DNA of 64,000 nt from positions 2,288,001 through 2,352,000 of the forward strand of contig NZ_CP046457.1 in the NCBI RefSeq assembly GCF_009734445.1, in the 5' to 3' direction. The notes below the pieces were generated by a model. The model was not told the origin of the DNA, did no database searches, and saw nothing but the letters and a program-made list of their open reading frames with translations. Positions 1 to 8,382 of the stretch are shown piece by piece. This DNA is from Candidatus Syntrophocurvum alkaliphilum. GTDB lineage: Bacteria; Bacillota; Syntrophomonadia; Syntrophomonadales; Syntrophomonadaceae. Within the stretch, counting starts at the first letter, position 1. The number at the start of each line of letters is the position of its first letter. A program made the position numbers and the translations under genes.

Positions 1-1227
1 GAAGCTTACTATCAAGAAGCTGGTCGTGCAGGACGTGATGGGCAACCGGCAGAATGCATTCTTTTATACCATCCTTCAGACATACAAATACAAAAATATT
101 TTATAGAAAATGCAAACTTAGCCGAAAAAAGAAAAATATCGGAATACGAAAAACTAAAAAACATAATTGATTACTGTCATAGTCCCCGTTGTCTAAGGGA
201 AAACATATTGAAATATTTCGGTGAATTAAGTACAAGTGATAATTGCGATAATTGTGCTAATTGTAAAGAGCAGGAAATAGTGGATATTACCATAGAAGCA
301 CAAAAGATTTTCTCTTGTATAATTAGAATGAGAGAACAATATGGCAGCAAAATTATTGCTGCTGTTCTAAAAGGTTCCCAACAAAAAAGAGTATTTGAGC
401 TAGGGTTTGAAAAATTGTCGACTTATGGAATTATGAATAACCTCACAATGCCTCAAATTACCGAGTATATTAACATTCTAGCTGCTGAGGATTTTTTAAC
501 CATTACTAATGGGCAATACCCAGTAGTTAAAATGAAATCAAAAGCCTTACCAGTACTTAGAGGACAAGAGAAAATTCTTATTAGACGTCCAAAAGCAACT
601 GAGACTACAGTTTATGAAAACGAACTTTTTGAAGCACTTCGTAATTTGCGTCAGGAAATAGCGCAACAACAAGGTGTTCCACCTTATGTTATATTTGCAG
701 ACAAAACATTGTGGGAAATGTGTGAGTATCTACCCCTCAATGTAGAAGCTATGTTATGTATTAATGGAGTAGGTCAAGTAAAATTTGAAAGATATGGTGA
801 AAAATTTTTAGAAATCATAAAAAATTATACAGAAGCTAACTTACAAGGTTCAATTGAAAATTCTCAAAACAATGACACCTCAATAGAATCAACTAATTCT
901 AAAACCAAAAAGAAAACTAAAGAATCTAAAACTCCAACTCATGTACTATCATGGCAGATGTACCAAGAAGGTAAAAGTTTATCAGATATATCAAAAGTAC
1001 GGGAATTAAAAATTACAACCATAGAAGAGCATATTATAAAAGCTGTTCAAAATGGCTATAGTGTGGAATGGTACGATTTTATTACTCCTGAAACTGAAGC
1101 AAAAGTTTTAGAAAAGGTCAACACCATAGGAGTTGAAAAATTAAAGCCAATTAAAGAGTCTTTACCTGATAAAATAAGTTATTTTGATATTAAGATTGCA
1201 CTCTTAAAAAATGAACTAAAAAAATAA
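1..1227 (+). CDS. recQ: ATP-dependent DNA helicase RecQ, C-terminal part (5' end outside window)
   Basis: The frame is open from base 1, so only the last 408 residues are visible. They begin in helicase motif VI (QEAGRAGRDG, residues 5-14). Next come a zinc cluster (Cys64, Cys82, Cys85, Cys88), a winged-helix RQC region (about 100-180), an HRDC domain (about 200-276) and a C-terminal helix-turn-helix-like segment (about 318-370). A linker rich in Ser, Thr and Lys separates the last two. This order is typical of RecQ, a 3'-5' DNA helicase of recombinational repair. The helicase core lies upstream of the window. A hairpin and a dispersed repeat follow the stop, facing a convergent gene. The identification is secure; the true start cannot be seen. 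Confidence 0.95.
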   Translation, partial: EAYYQEAGRAGRDGQPAECILLYHPSDIQIQKYFIENANLAEKRKISEYEKLKNIIDYCHSPRCLRENILKYFGELSTSDNCDNCANCKEQEIVDITIEAQKIFSCIIRMREQYGSKIIAAVLKGSQQKRVFELGFEKLSTYGIMNNLTMPQITEYINILAAEDFLTITNGQYPVVKMKSKALPVLRGQEKILIRRPKATETTVYENELFEALRNLRQEIAQQQGVPPYVIFADKTLWEMCEYLPLNVEAMLCINGVGQVKFERYGEKFLEIIKNYTEANLQGSIENSQNNDTSIESTNSKTKKKTKESKTPTHVLSWQMYQEGKSLSDISKVRELKITTIEEHIIKAVQNGYSVEWYDFITPETEAKVLEKVNTIGVEKLKPIKESLPDKISYFDIKIALLKNELKK

Positions 1228-1252
1228 GCTGTTAGCTATTTGCTAACAGCTT
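1226..1252 (+). terminator. Hairpin after recQ, probable terminator
   Basis: A perfect 11 bp stem (AAGCTGTTAGC with GCTAACAGCTT, loop TATTT) starts at the recQ stop codon. No run of T follows, so it may act as a weak terminator or only protect the 3' end. Confidence 0.5.
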
Positions 1253-1254
1253 AA

Positions 1255-1283
1255 GGAAGCAAAAGAACCGTCCCCGTGCTTCC
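1255..1283. repeat. 29 bp dispersed GC-rich repeat, single copy
   Basis: The 29 bp unit runs from GGAAGCAAAAG to CCGTGCTTCC. It is identical to each arm of the palindrome at 34923-34989. It is more GC-rich than its surroundings, and its last base lies in the stop codon of the convergent 3D-domain gene. It looks like a REP-type mobile repeat. Confidence 0.85.
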
Positions 1284-1906
1284 TATTGATCGTAGATTTT
1301 TACTTCTACTTCTCTGATACCCCATTCATAGGCTTCTTCTTTGGTCCACATAAATACATCTATTCTATTTCCCTTTATTGCGCCACCTTGGTCAGCAGCA
1401 ATACCTTCTCCATAACCTTCGATGTAAAGTTTTGTTTCCATTGGTATAACATCTGGGTCTACAGCTACAATTCCTCTATCAAGAGGCAGTCCTATATATG
1501 AGGGATAACCACCCCACGGATAATTTTCTTCGTGGCAATCAGTATAAGCAGTTGCTACCATGGTCATTGTTCTATACCCAGGTTCTTCATTGGTTGGTTT
1601 TTCTTTAACTTTTTTAGGTGTATCATCAGCTACTATTTCCTCTGGATTATTTACGGGTTGTTCATTATTTTTATTGTCTGTACTTGTAGGTAAATCTTTT
1701 TTCTCTTTCTCTTCACTAGTTTCTACTTCTTTTTCATCATTTTTGTTGTTATTAATTTCTTCATCCTTATTTGCTAGGATAGTTTCCTCATTGTCTTGTG
1801 GAATATTATCGCCATTCTTAGAAGCAAGGTTTTCATATGCTAATGTTGTTCCTAGTATAAAGATAACCAATAAAATACCAATATAAATATGATTTTTTTT
1901 ATTCAA
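1283..1906 (-). CDS. 3D-domain secreted or membrane-anchored protein (YuiC/Rpf-like)
   Basis: Protein of 207 residues. An N-terminal hydrophobic segment (about 6-24) is a signal anchor. Next comes a long, highly charged linker of Asp, Glu, Lys and Asn, then a C-terminal 3D domain (about 110-207) with the family's aspartates in VDPDVIP, AADQGG and RIDVFM. The domain has a double-psi barrel fold related to lytic transglycosylase MltA, and such proteins act on peptidoglycan. I chose a TTG start at 1906 because AAAGGAG lies 8 bases upstream; a TTG 30 bases earlier has no ribosome site. The stop codon shares one base with a dispersed repeat. Substrate and role are inferred from the family. Confidence 0.85.
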   Translation of the reverse strand: MNKKNHIYIGILLVIFILGTTLAYENLASKNGDNIPQDNEETILANKDEEINNNKNDEKEVETSEEKEKKDLPTSTDNKNNEQPVNNPEEIVADDTPKKVKEKPTNEEPGYRTMTMVATAYTDCHEENYPWGGYPSYIGLPLDRGIVAVDPDVIPMETKLYIEGYGEGIAADQGGAIKGNRIDVFMWTKEEAYEWGIREVEVKIYDQ

Positions 1907-2130
1907 CTTTATCACTCCTTTAAACCTATACAACAAGGTTAATTACCCCTGCATAAGGCATGCCTAAGTTTAAAGGATTAATTGGTCAAGCTCAATGTTT
2001 TAATATTGATACCTATTGGTTTATTTAAGAACTAGCTTTTTATTTTAACTAAGGTGATGTAAATTCATAAAAGAACTTAATGATACTTAAATATTTTATT
2101 TATAACCAATAAAAACCAAGGCAAGCAAGA

Positions 2131-3015
2131 CTACTCTAATTTGGCTTTAACATTTTTGATCAATAGATGCATTGATCCTAACATCATTTCTTTAGGATAA
2201 AGAGCAAGAGCACCTTTTATGTATATGTTATACATCTCTTCTGCTAACTCTTGTTCACTATAACCATCTTTTAATTTATTACTTATTGTATCAAATGCTT
2301 CATAGGCAGCTTTTAGGCTCTCCTGGTAGAAGGAGTTTACTGCATTGCCTGTAGGTATATCTCCATGAGCAACTCCTAGTACTTGGGTTGGATATGATTT
2401 TAGCCTATTTATAGTATTTAAATAAGTATCATAATCTTGGAAAAATACTGGAGAAAACTTTCCATCTTCTGCTTTATAGCCAGTTGCATCAGATACAAAC
2501 ATAACTTTATCATTAGCTAAATAAGCTGATATCGAACAAGGACTGTGACCTGGAGTTTCAAGTATTTCTAGAGTTAATTCATTATCTAGATTAATACAAT
2601 CACCATCTTTTACTATCATATCTACATTAATTTCTTCTATGTCTCTACTAACTGGTTTATTTTCTAATAGTTCATTTTTTATATAAGAATCTGTAGTTAT
2701 ACTGTCACCTTGGAACATAGCTTTAACAATACGCTCTTTTGAAAGGAGTTTTTTACATACCTCACTAGCTACAACTTTAGCATCAGGAAATAGTTCTTTT
2801 AAAGAAGGAATACCACAAACATGGTCAAAATGTGAATGCATTGCAAGAATATATTTAATATTAGGCTTTTCTTGTAGTTGAACCCAGTCTTTTTTAAATA
2901 GTTCAACACCAGCACTAATTCCACATTCAATAATTGCAGCTTCTTTATTACCCACTATGTAATAATTTAAAAAACCATTACCTAGGACAATAACATTATC
3001 TGAAATTCTTTTCAT
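2131..3015 (-). CDS. MBL-fold metallo-hydrolase
   Basis: Protein of 294 residues with the metal-binding signature of the metallo-beta-lactamase fold: HSHFDHVCG (about 60-68), a later PGHSPCS histidine and a VSDATGY aspartate. An alpha-helical C-terminal region follows, as in the glyoxalase II-like branch. The start ATG has AGGAGG upstream. The exact substrate cannot be told; thioester or lactone hydrolysis is common in the group. The gene is divergent from msrA, with about 200 bases between them and no shared operon. No signal peptide is visible, so it is probably cytoplasmic. Confidence 0.85.
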   Translation of the reverse strand: MKRISDNVIVLGNGFLNYYIVGNKEAAIIECGISAGVELFKKDWVQLQEKPNIKYILAMHSHFDHVCGIPSLKELFPDAKVVASEVCKKLLSKERIVKAMFQGDSITTDSYIKNELLENKPVSRDIEEINVDMIVKDGDCINLDNELTLEILETPGHSPCSISAYLANDKVMFVSDATGYKAEDGKFSPVFFQDYDTYLNTINRLKSYPTQVLGVAHGDIPTGNAVNSFYQESLKAAYEAFDTISNKLKDGYSEQELAEEMYNIYIKGALALYPKEMMLGSMHLLIKNVKAKLE

Positions 3016-3218
3016 TTAAAAAACCTCCTAACGTGATTAGTATTCTATTATAGATTATTACCAAGGCTGAAACATTAAACCTACTTAAATGTTATTTAAC
3101 CATAGTTAAACTATTTTGACAATTTTTTACCCCAAGTAAATGTGGTTAGTTTTATGTGCATATTATTAATCACTAAAGCAAAAGAATAAATTGATAACTT
3201 AAATAAGGGGGTAGTTAG

Positions 3219-3848
3219 ATGGCTCATGAAAGCAATGAATACCAAACAGCCACTTTTGCCGGAGGATGTTTTTGGTGTATGGTTGAACCTTTTAAAAAGT
3301 TAGAGGGTGTTATAGATGTAATTAGTGGTTATACAGGGGGGCATGTTAAAAATCCTGATTACGAAGATGTAACAACAGGTTATTCTGGGCACTATGAATC
3401 AGTTCAAGTTATTTATGACCCAGCCAAAATAAACTATTCAGATTTGTTAGATGTTTTTTGGAGACAAATTGACCCAACTGATGAATTTGGCCAGTTTGGT
3501 GATAGAGGGGACCAGTATAGAACAGCAATTTTTTATCACGATGAGGAACAAAGGGAAGTTGCTAAAAAATCGAAAAATAGGTTAGAAGAATTAAATTTAT
3601 TTAATTATCCTATTGCTACAGAAATAATAGCTGCTCAGCCTTTTTATAAGGCAGAAGAACACCACCAAAATTATTATGCAAAAAATTCGGGTCATTATGA
3701 ATTTTACAAAAAAGGATCTGGAAGAGAAGATTTTATTAACAAAGCATGGGGAAACATTGATGAAAAATTAGAGGAATTAAATGAACATCGGTTTTTGGTC
3801 ACACAAAAAAATGAAACTGAAAAACCATATAAATATTGGGATAATTGA
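3219..3848 (+). CDS. msrA: Peptide-methionine (S)-S-oxide reductase
   Basis: Protein of 209 residues. The catalytic motif GGCFWC lies at about 15-20, followed by GYTGGH and the conserved Glu and Asp region YEDVTTGYSGHYESV. The enzyme repairs oxidised methionine in proteins by reducing the S-sulfoxide. The N-terminal Cys is the nucleophile; resolving cysteines are often at the C-terminus, but none is visible there in this protein. The start ATG has AAGGGGG upstream. Transcribed alone, with a bidirectional hairpin after it. MsrB is not fused and not seen nearby. Confidence 0.95.
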   Translation: MAHESNEYQTATFAGGCFWCMVEPFKKLEGVIDVISGYTGGHVKNPDYEDVTTGYSGHYESVQVIYDPAKINYSDLLDVFWRQIDPTDEFGQFGDRGDQYRTAIFYHDEEQREVAKKSKNRLEELNLFNYPIATEIIAAQPFYKAEEHHQNYYAKNSGHYEFYKKGSGREDFINKAWGNIDEKLEELNEHRFLVTQKNETEKPYKYWDN

Positions 3849-3874
3849 TTTTAGTTACTTATTAGATTTTTGCA

Positions 3875-3904
3875 AAAACTGATACATAAAACTGTATCAG
3901 TTTT
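3875..3904. terminator. Hairpin terminator between msrA and the convergent nuclease gene
   Basis: An 11 bp perfect stem (AAAACTGATAC with GTATCAGTTTT, 8-base loop), with A and T runs on its two sides, lies between two convergent genes. It probably works in both directions. Confidence 0.7.
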
Positions 3905-3912
3905 ATACAAAT

Positions 3913-4485
3913 CTAAACATTTGGTAAAGGTTCGTCTGACAATGGAGTTGATAGTTCTTCAGTACGAATTTTCCACTGTAGTTTAATTAATTCATCTCCA
4001 TCTAGTACTTTGATTTGGTATTCAGGTGGTAGCTTATTTATGTACTCTCTAGAGCGATCGGATACTTTGCTGGTTGTCATTATTATTCCTTTTCTTATGC
4101 CATCTCCAACCATAGCCCCAACCAGTTTCTGTATAATATCTCGAGATATTTCGTTATAATAAATACCTTTATAAGCATATCTTTTACATTCTACATATAC
4201 TTTTTCACCATCTTTTTCACAGATAATATCTTTTCCTCCATCATAATGTTCCGTGGTTACTTCCACAGATGAATAATCTAGCTTTTCAAGAAAATTTGCA
4301 CACCAAAGTTCAAACTCATAAGGTTCTAGGTTATATATATCTTTTTTGGACAATAGACCATATTTTAATTTTGTTTGGTTTTCTCGCCTATCAACTTCAG
4401 CCTTTATTAGGGTATAAGCTTTTTCAGCTAAATTTATAAAAATAATAGCTACAAATGATAGAAAGACAGCAGTAAAAACATTCAT
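3913..4485 (-). CDS. Membrane-anchored Mrr-type restriction endonuclease-like protein
   Basis: Protein of 190 residues. An N-terminal transmembrane helix (about 4-24) is followed by a PD-(D/E)xK nuclease domain of the Mrr_cat kind: a helix with ELWCANFLEKLDY, then GGKDIICEKDG and VYVECKRY, which hold the catalytic Asp and Glu-x-Lys. A recombinase-like tail follows (GAMVGDGIRKGIIMTTS). Mrr relatives cleave modified or foreign DNA, but membrane-anchored members of this type are common in Firmicutes and have no settled role. Start ATG with GAGGTGA upstream. No methyltransferase is adjacent, so it is not part of a classical restriction-modification pair. Confidence 0.8.
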   Translation of the reverse strand: MNVFTAVFLSFVAIIFINLAEKAYTLIKAEVDRRENQTKLKYGLLSKKDIYNLEPYEFELWCANFLEKLDYSSVEVTTEHYDGGKDIICEKDGEKVYVECKRYAYKGIYYNEISRDIIQKLVGAMVGDGIRKGIIMTTSKVSDRSREYINKLPPEYQIKVLDGDELIKLQWKIRTEELSTPLSDEPLPNV

Positions 4486-4606
4486 CTAATCACCTCATTA
4501 GTAGCCTTTACAATATTTTCTTATTTTATACAGTACCAACAATGAGATTTCATATGGCATGTTAACTACTAATAAAAAATACTGAGCAAAAGTGTTTAGA
4601 AATAAT

Positions 4607-5437
4607 CTATATGTCCATAACCACATTAGGATCCATAAATAGAATTAAAAGAATTGCTACTGTAAAGCAGTATATTGCAAAATAAATAAGCTTACTGCGT
4701 TTTAAAAAATCAATAAGCCAAACTATTCCAATCCATGAAAAGATAAAAGTAACAACAAATGAGACTATAAGTGGACCTAATCCAATAACAGACCACATTT
4801 CATTAGATAAGTCACCGATTACTAAAACTGATGAACCTAATATAACTGGTATAGCTAGCAAAAAAGAGTACCTTACTGCTGTATCTCTAGATAAACCAAC
4901 CCAAAGTCCAGTTACTAAAGTTGAACCTGATCGAGAGATGCCGGGTAAAACTGCTAATGTTTGTCCCAAACCGACAATAATAGAATCTAGATATGTCATA
5001 TTTTCAATTCTTCTTTCACCATATTGGCGAAATCGTTCAATAATAATAAGAAAAGTACCTGTTATCATTAAGGAAACTCCGATAAATGTAGGTGTTTTCA
5101 TGGCATCTTGAATTACGCCCTTTAATACTATGCCTAGTGTTCCGGTTATAATAGTGGCTATTAAAATATAAATGCCAAACATAAATTGTGTACGATGGTT
5201 AGCTGACTTGTTAATTAAATAAGCAAAAAAACCAGTAACAACATTAATTAAATCCTTTCTGAAATAAATTATTACTGCTAATACTGAGGCTAAATGCAAA
5301 TAAATTTCAAATGTTAAACCAGGAAAATGATAACCTAAAAGGTGTTCTGTAATAATTATATGGGCAGTACTTGATATAGGTAAAAATTCAGTAATACCTT
5401 GTACAATGCCAAAAATAATAGCTTCAATATAAGTCAT
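4607..5437 (-). CDS. uppP: Undecaprenyl-diphosphate phosphatase (BacA/UppP)
   Basis: Polytopic membrane protein of 276 residues with about eight hydrophobic segments. It carries both family signatures: GIVQGITEFLPISSTAH near the N-terminus (Glu, Ser and His of the active site) and LPGISRSGSTL at about 163-173 (catalytic Arg and Ser). It removes one phosphate from undecaprenyl pyrophosphate so the lipid carrier of peptidoglycan precursors can be reused; extra copies give bacitracin resistance. The start ATG has AAAGGAG upstream. It stands alone, next to an amidase gene that is also a cell-wall gene. Confidence 0.96.
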   Translation of the reverse strand: MTYIEAIIFGIVQGITEFLPISSTAHIIITEHLLGYHFPGLTFEIYLHLASVLAVIIYFRKDLINVVTGFFAYLINKSANHRTQFMFGIYILIATIITGTLGIVLKGVIQDAMKTPTFIGVSLMITGTFLIIIERFRQYGERRIENMTYLDSIIVGLGQTLAVLPGISRSGSTLVTGLWVGLSRDTAVRYSFLLAIPVILGSSVLVIGDLSNEMWSVIGLGPLIVSFVVTFIFSWIGIVWLIDFLKRSKLIYFAIYCFTVAILLILFMDPNVVMDI

Positions 5438-5584
5438 TTAAAGTCTCCTTTATAACTATATTTATAAATTATCTCTAAAACAAATAAAAAATACAAGTAA
5501 TATAAAAATTATAAAAACCTCTACATGCGTTGGGTTTAACACATAAGCCTAACATCGCATACCATAGAGTATATATAAAATTCT

Positions 5585-5608
5585 AGTTTAGCTTTTTGAA
5601 GTCAAATC
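5585..5608 (+). repeat. Degenerate right end of the miniature element
   Basis: AGTTTAGCTTTTTG followed by AAGTCAAATC resembles the right end of the element at 5623-5850 (AGTTTAGCTTTTTGCAGTGG). It suggests an older, decayed copy just beside the intact one. Confidence 0.45.
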
Positions 5609-5622
5609 AATTTTATATATTT

Positions 5623-5850
5623 GATTCTGCTGCAAAAAGTAACTGCAACAAACTTAAGGCTGAGCAAACATGTTTATCTAAGTCCTTAAGTAGCAAGGCG
5701 TGGTGCATAGATCACGGCTAAGTATAAATAAAAAATCATTTTAGATAATAAGTGCTAAGCTAAAATGAAGGTAAAGACCGATGAGTGGCGTGATAAACAT
5801 GTTTGCTCAGCCGATTCCATACTCTAAGTTTAGCTTTTTGCAGTGGAATC
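5623..5850 (+). mobile_element. Miniature inverted-repeat element, copy 1 (228 bp)
   Basis: The ends are GATTCTGCTGCAAAAAG and, inverted, GATTCCACTGCAAAAAG. An inner inverted repeat CTGAGCAAACATGTTTATC makes the imperfect terminal repeats about 57 bp long. ATATTT flanks both sides (5617-5622 and 5851-5856), a 6 bp target duplication. There is no transposase gene. Closely similar copies lie at 15999-16236 and 19217-19443, and an inverted, shortened copy at 40806-40970. The family is not one I can name. Confidence 0.9.
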
Positions 5851-5890
5851 ATATTTATATAAATTATTTATGAGCAAAGGAGGTAAAATA

Positions 5891-6595
5891 ATGATAAAGG
5901 TAGGTATTGACCCTGGTCATGGAGGAAGTGATTCAGGGGCAGTAGGGGTACGCGGGTATAGAGAAAAAGATATTGTTCTTTCTATAGCTAAAGAAGTTGA
6001 ATCTCACCTGAAACAGAATTCTATAAAAACTGTAATGACTAGAACTGAAGATAAGTATGTTAGTCTTAATGAAAGAACTCGAATATTAAATGACTCTAAA
6101 GTAGATATCTGTCTTTCTATTCATGCTAATGCATCGACAAACCGAGATGCTGACTATATTTCTACATTTATTTATACAGCTAGAGGTGAAGCGGAATCTC
6201 TAGCTTATTTAATTCAAAAAGAAATGGTGAATGAATTAGGTTGGCAAGATGGTGGGGTTAGAATAAAAAATTTGCATATTTTAAGAGAGACAAACATGCC
6301 AGCTATATTATTAGAATGTGGATTTATAACTAATCTAAAACAAGAAAGAAAACTTATACAACAAGATACTAAAAAAAACTTAGCTAAGGCTATGGTTGCG
6401 GGAATTTTATCGCATTATAATTTGGCTCAAAATACTAAACCCCAAAATAGCGATTTACCTAGTAATAACAAAGATGAAATTAATCAAAAGATTAAAGAGT
6501 TTGAAAACAACTTGCTAAACAAGAAAAGAGAAACTGCTGAAAAAAACGAAACTATAAAACGTATACTAAATTTAGCTGAAAAATCCTTACAATAA
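5891..6595 (+). CDS. N-acetylmuramoyl-L-alanine amidase (Amidase_3)
   Basis: Protein of 234 residues. It has the Amidase_3 zinc motifs: DPGHGGSDSGAVG (first His), a Glu in the next strand, SIHANAS (second His) and ILLECGFITN (catalytic Glu). It cleaves the bond between muramic acid and the stem peptide in peptidoglycan. A charged coiled tail (about 190-234) follows the domain. No signal peptide is visible, so it may act in the mother cell or on lysis, like CwlC-type sporulation amidases; this is inference. I chose ATG 5891 because AAAGGAGG precedes it; an upstream GTG lies inside the miniature element. Confidence 0.92.
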   Translation: MIKVGIDPGHGGSDSGAVGVRGYREKDIVLSIAKEVESHLKQNSIKTVMTRTEDKYVSLNERTRILNDSKVDICLSIHANASTNRDADYISTFIYTARGEAESLAYLIQKEMVNELGWQDGGVRIKNLHILRETNMPAILLECGFITNLKQERKLIQQDTKKNLAKAMVAGILSHYNLAQNTKPQNSDLPSNNKDEINQKIKEFENNLLNKKRETAEKNETIKRILNLAEKSLQ

Positions 6596-6627
6596 AAAAT
6601 GGCTCTTATTTAAATGAGCCATTTTTT
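6594..6627. terminator. Bidirectional intrinsic terminator
   Basis: A 12 bp stem (AAAAAATGGCTC with GAGCCATTTTTT) follows the amidase stop and ends before the convergent small gene at 6647. Confidence 0.85.
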
Positions 6628-6646
6628 ATTAAAAAGGAGGGAGCGG

Positions 6647-6808
6647 CTAATCCATGGGGCCGCCTTCCCAATATTGCCTAATCTTTCGTAAAGCATATCC
6701 ACCGAAATAAAGGCCATTAATAAATGCAATAGGTATTGCTAAAAAACCAAACCAATGAATTTTTTGTTTGTTGTCTTCTTTACCGTCTGTTGTTCTATAT
6801 CTTGTCAT
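6647..6808 (-). CDS. Small membrane protein of unknown function (53 aa)
   Basis: A frame of 53 residues beginning MTRYRTTDGKED, with one hydrophobic segment (about 18-40) that is rich in Gly and aromatics and contains two Gly pairs, and ending in a charged tail. AAAGGAGGG lies 7-8 bases before the ATG, which is the main reason to call it a gene. I do not recognise it. It points away from the 33-residue gene behind it on the same strand, and the two could form a small operon with terminator 6594-6627. Confidence 0.65.
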   Translation of the reverse strand: MTRYRTTDGKEDNKQKIHWFGFLAIPIAFINGLYFGGYALRKIRQYWEGGPMD

Positions 6809-6870
6809 AATAAAGCCCTCCTTTAGTTTAGTTTTAACTAAAAAGAGGGATTTATAATAGGTTTAATATC

Positions 6871-6972
6871 TCATCTTTTACTAATTAAGGAGGGATAGAC
6901 TTTTAAAAACAAAAGATATAAAAGTGTGCCACCTAAAAATAGTATTAATATTACAGAAATGGTTTTTTCCAT
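6871..6972 (-). CDS. Very small membrane peptide (33 aa)
   Basis: A frame of 33 residues beginning MEKTISVILILFLGG. Nearly all of it is one hydrophobic helix (about 4-24), with a short basic C-terminus ending SKR. GGAGG lies 9 bases before the ATG. It looks like a single-pass membrane peptide. I do not know a family. The short intergenic distance to the gene at 6647-6808 on the same strand suggests co-transcription. Confidence 0.5.
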   Translation of the reverse strand: MEKTISVILILFLGGTLLYLLFLKVYPSLISKR

Positions 6973-7084
6973 ATATTAAACTACCTCCAATTAATCTCTT
7001 GTTTTTTATTATTGGCAAGCTTTATTATTATTCATACATATAACAGATTTCACCTGTTTTTCAAATAATGTTTGCAAAAAAATA

Positions 7085-8185
7085 TTAGTCATCTAAGTTT
7101 TTTATTTGGTTTATCTCTTTTTCATTTAAAACACGAGTTATTAATATTCTTGTCATTTTTGATAAATCTACCTCATGTGGATTAGCAATTTTCAAACCAT
7201 CATTTTTATATACAACTCTTATAATTGGTTTACTAGGTGTAGTTTTATTTATATCCACAACAATACCATAATCACCTGTGTTAAGTTGAACGATACTTCC
7301 TAAAGGATAAATTGCAATATTAGAAATTAAAGCATCAACACATTTTTCATCTAAATAAATGCCTTTCATCCTATTTAACACATCGATAGATTGCTTAATA
7401 GAATATGCAGGGCGGTAAGGTCTATCAGAAAGCAAAGCATCATATACATCAGCTACTCCCACAATACGAGCATATTCATGTATTTCTTCTCCTTGGAGTT
7501 TTCGTGGATAGCCATTACCATCCCAACGTTCATGATGTTGATAAGCTATATGAGCTGATAGTAAAGAGATATCATCATAATTTTTGAGTAATTTAAAACC
7601 ATATTCGGCGTGCTTTTTAACTTCTTCAAATTCTTCTGGGGTTAAATCATCATTTTTTGTTAAAATTGATTTATCTACCTGTGTTTTACCAATATCATGA
7701 AGTAGTGCACCCATTCCTAATTCTTTAAGTTTAAGGTTATTATAACCCAAAGTCATAGCTGTCATTACTGAAAGTATACAAACATTAACCGAATGACCAA
7801 ATGTATAATCATCAAATGCTCTTATATCTGTTAAATTAACTAATATATTTAGATTAGATAAAAGTTCGTCAATTATGTTATTAACAGTATTTTGTACTGA
7901 CTTTATATTAATTTTACGTTCTTGTTCTATTAAATTAAAACCATCTTTTACAATTTTGGCTGTCTTTAATCTTGTTTGCTCGGATACTACATCAGGTGCG
8001 TTTTCTACATCACCAAATGCTTCATCAATAATATATACAGAGGCAATGCCCATCTGTTTTAAGCGCTGTATGTATGCCTCAGTTAATTTAATTCCAGCAT
8101 TTATGAGAATACGGCTATCACTACTATAAATTCGTCTTGCTACTTCCATTCCAGGTTTTAAATTATCAATAAAAACTCTTCTCAT
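7085..8185 (-). CDS. HD-GYP domain cyclic-di-GMP phosphodiesterase
   Basis: Protein of 366 residues. The N-terminal part (about 1-110) resembles the DUF3391-like region that often precedes HD-GYP. The HD-GYP domain (about 125-290) has LLHDIGK (HD pair), KKHAEYG, QHHERWDGNGYP (the GYP motif) and DVYDALLSDRPYR. Such enzymes hydrolyse cyclic di-GMP. A C-terminal segment of about 60 residues follows. There is no membrane helix. Start ATG with AAGGTGATA upstream. The GGDEF regulator at 45451 is a candidate opposing enzyme in the same genome. Confidence 0.9.
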   Translation of the reverse strand: MRRVFIDNLKPGMEVARRIYSSDSRILINAGIKLTEAYIQRLKQMGIASVYIIDEAFGDVENAPDVVSEQTRLKTAKIVKDGFNLIEQERKINIKSVQNTVNNIIDELLSNLNILVNLTDIRAFDDYTFGHSVNVCILSVMTAMTLGYNNLKLKELGMGALLHDIGKTQVDKSILTKNDDLTPEEFEEVKKHAEYGFKLLKNYDDISLLSAHIAYQHHERWDGNGYPRKLQGEEIHEYARIVGVADVYDALLSDRPYRPAYSIKQSIDVLNRMKGIYLDEKCVDALISNIAIYPLGSIVQLNTGDYGIVVDINKTTPSKPIIRVVYKNDGLKIANPHEVDLSKMTRILITRVLNEKEINQIKNLDD

Positions 8186-8382
8186 ATAAATATCACCTTA
8201 TTTTGACATACAAAAAAATTATTAATGATGTAATTCTGTATACGATATCTAATTCCTCCCTTATTAATGACAAAAACAACTAATAATAGATATAAAAACC
8301 TTTAAACTAGCTTCAACATAATTTGCCTGTCGTTTGCTAACGTGGTAAATTACAATTAAGAAAAAAATTTATGGAGATCTAA

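Noticed and set aside
5843-5890. Longer start (GTG 5843) for the amidase gene
   Set aside because: It begins inside the miniature element and has no ribosome site, while ATG 5891 has AAAGGAGG and starts right before the conserved domain.
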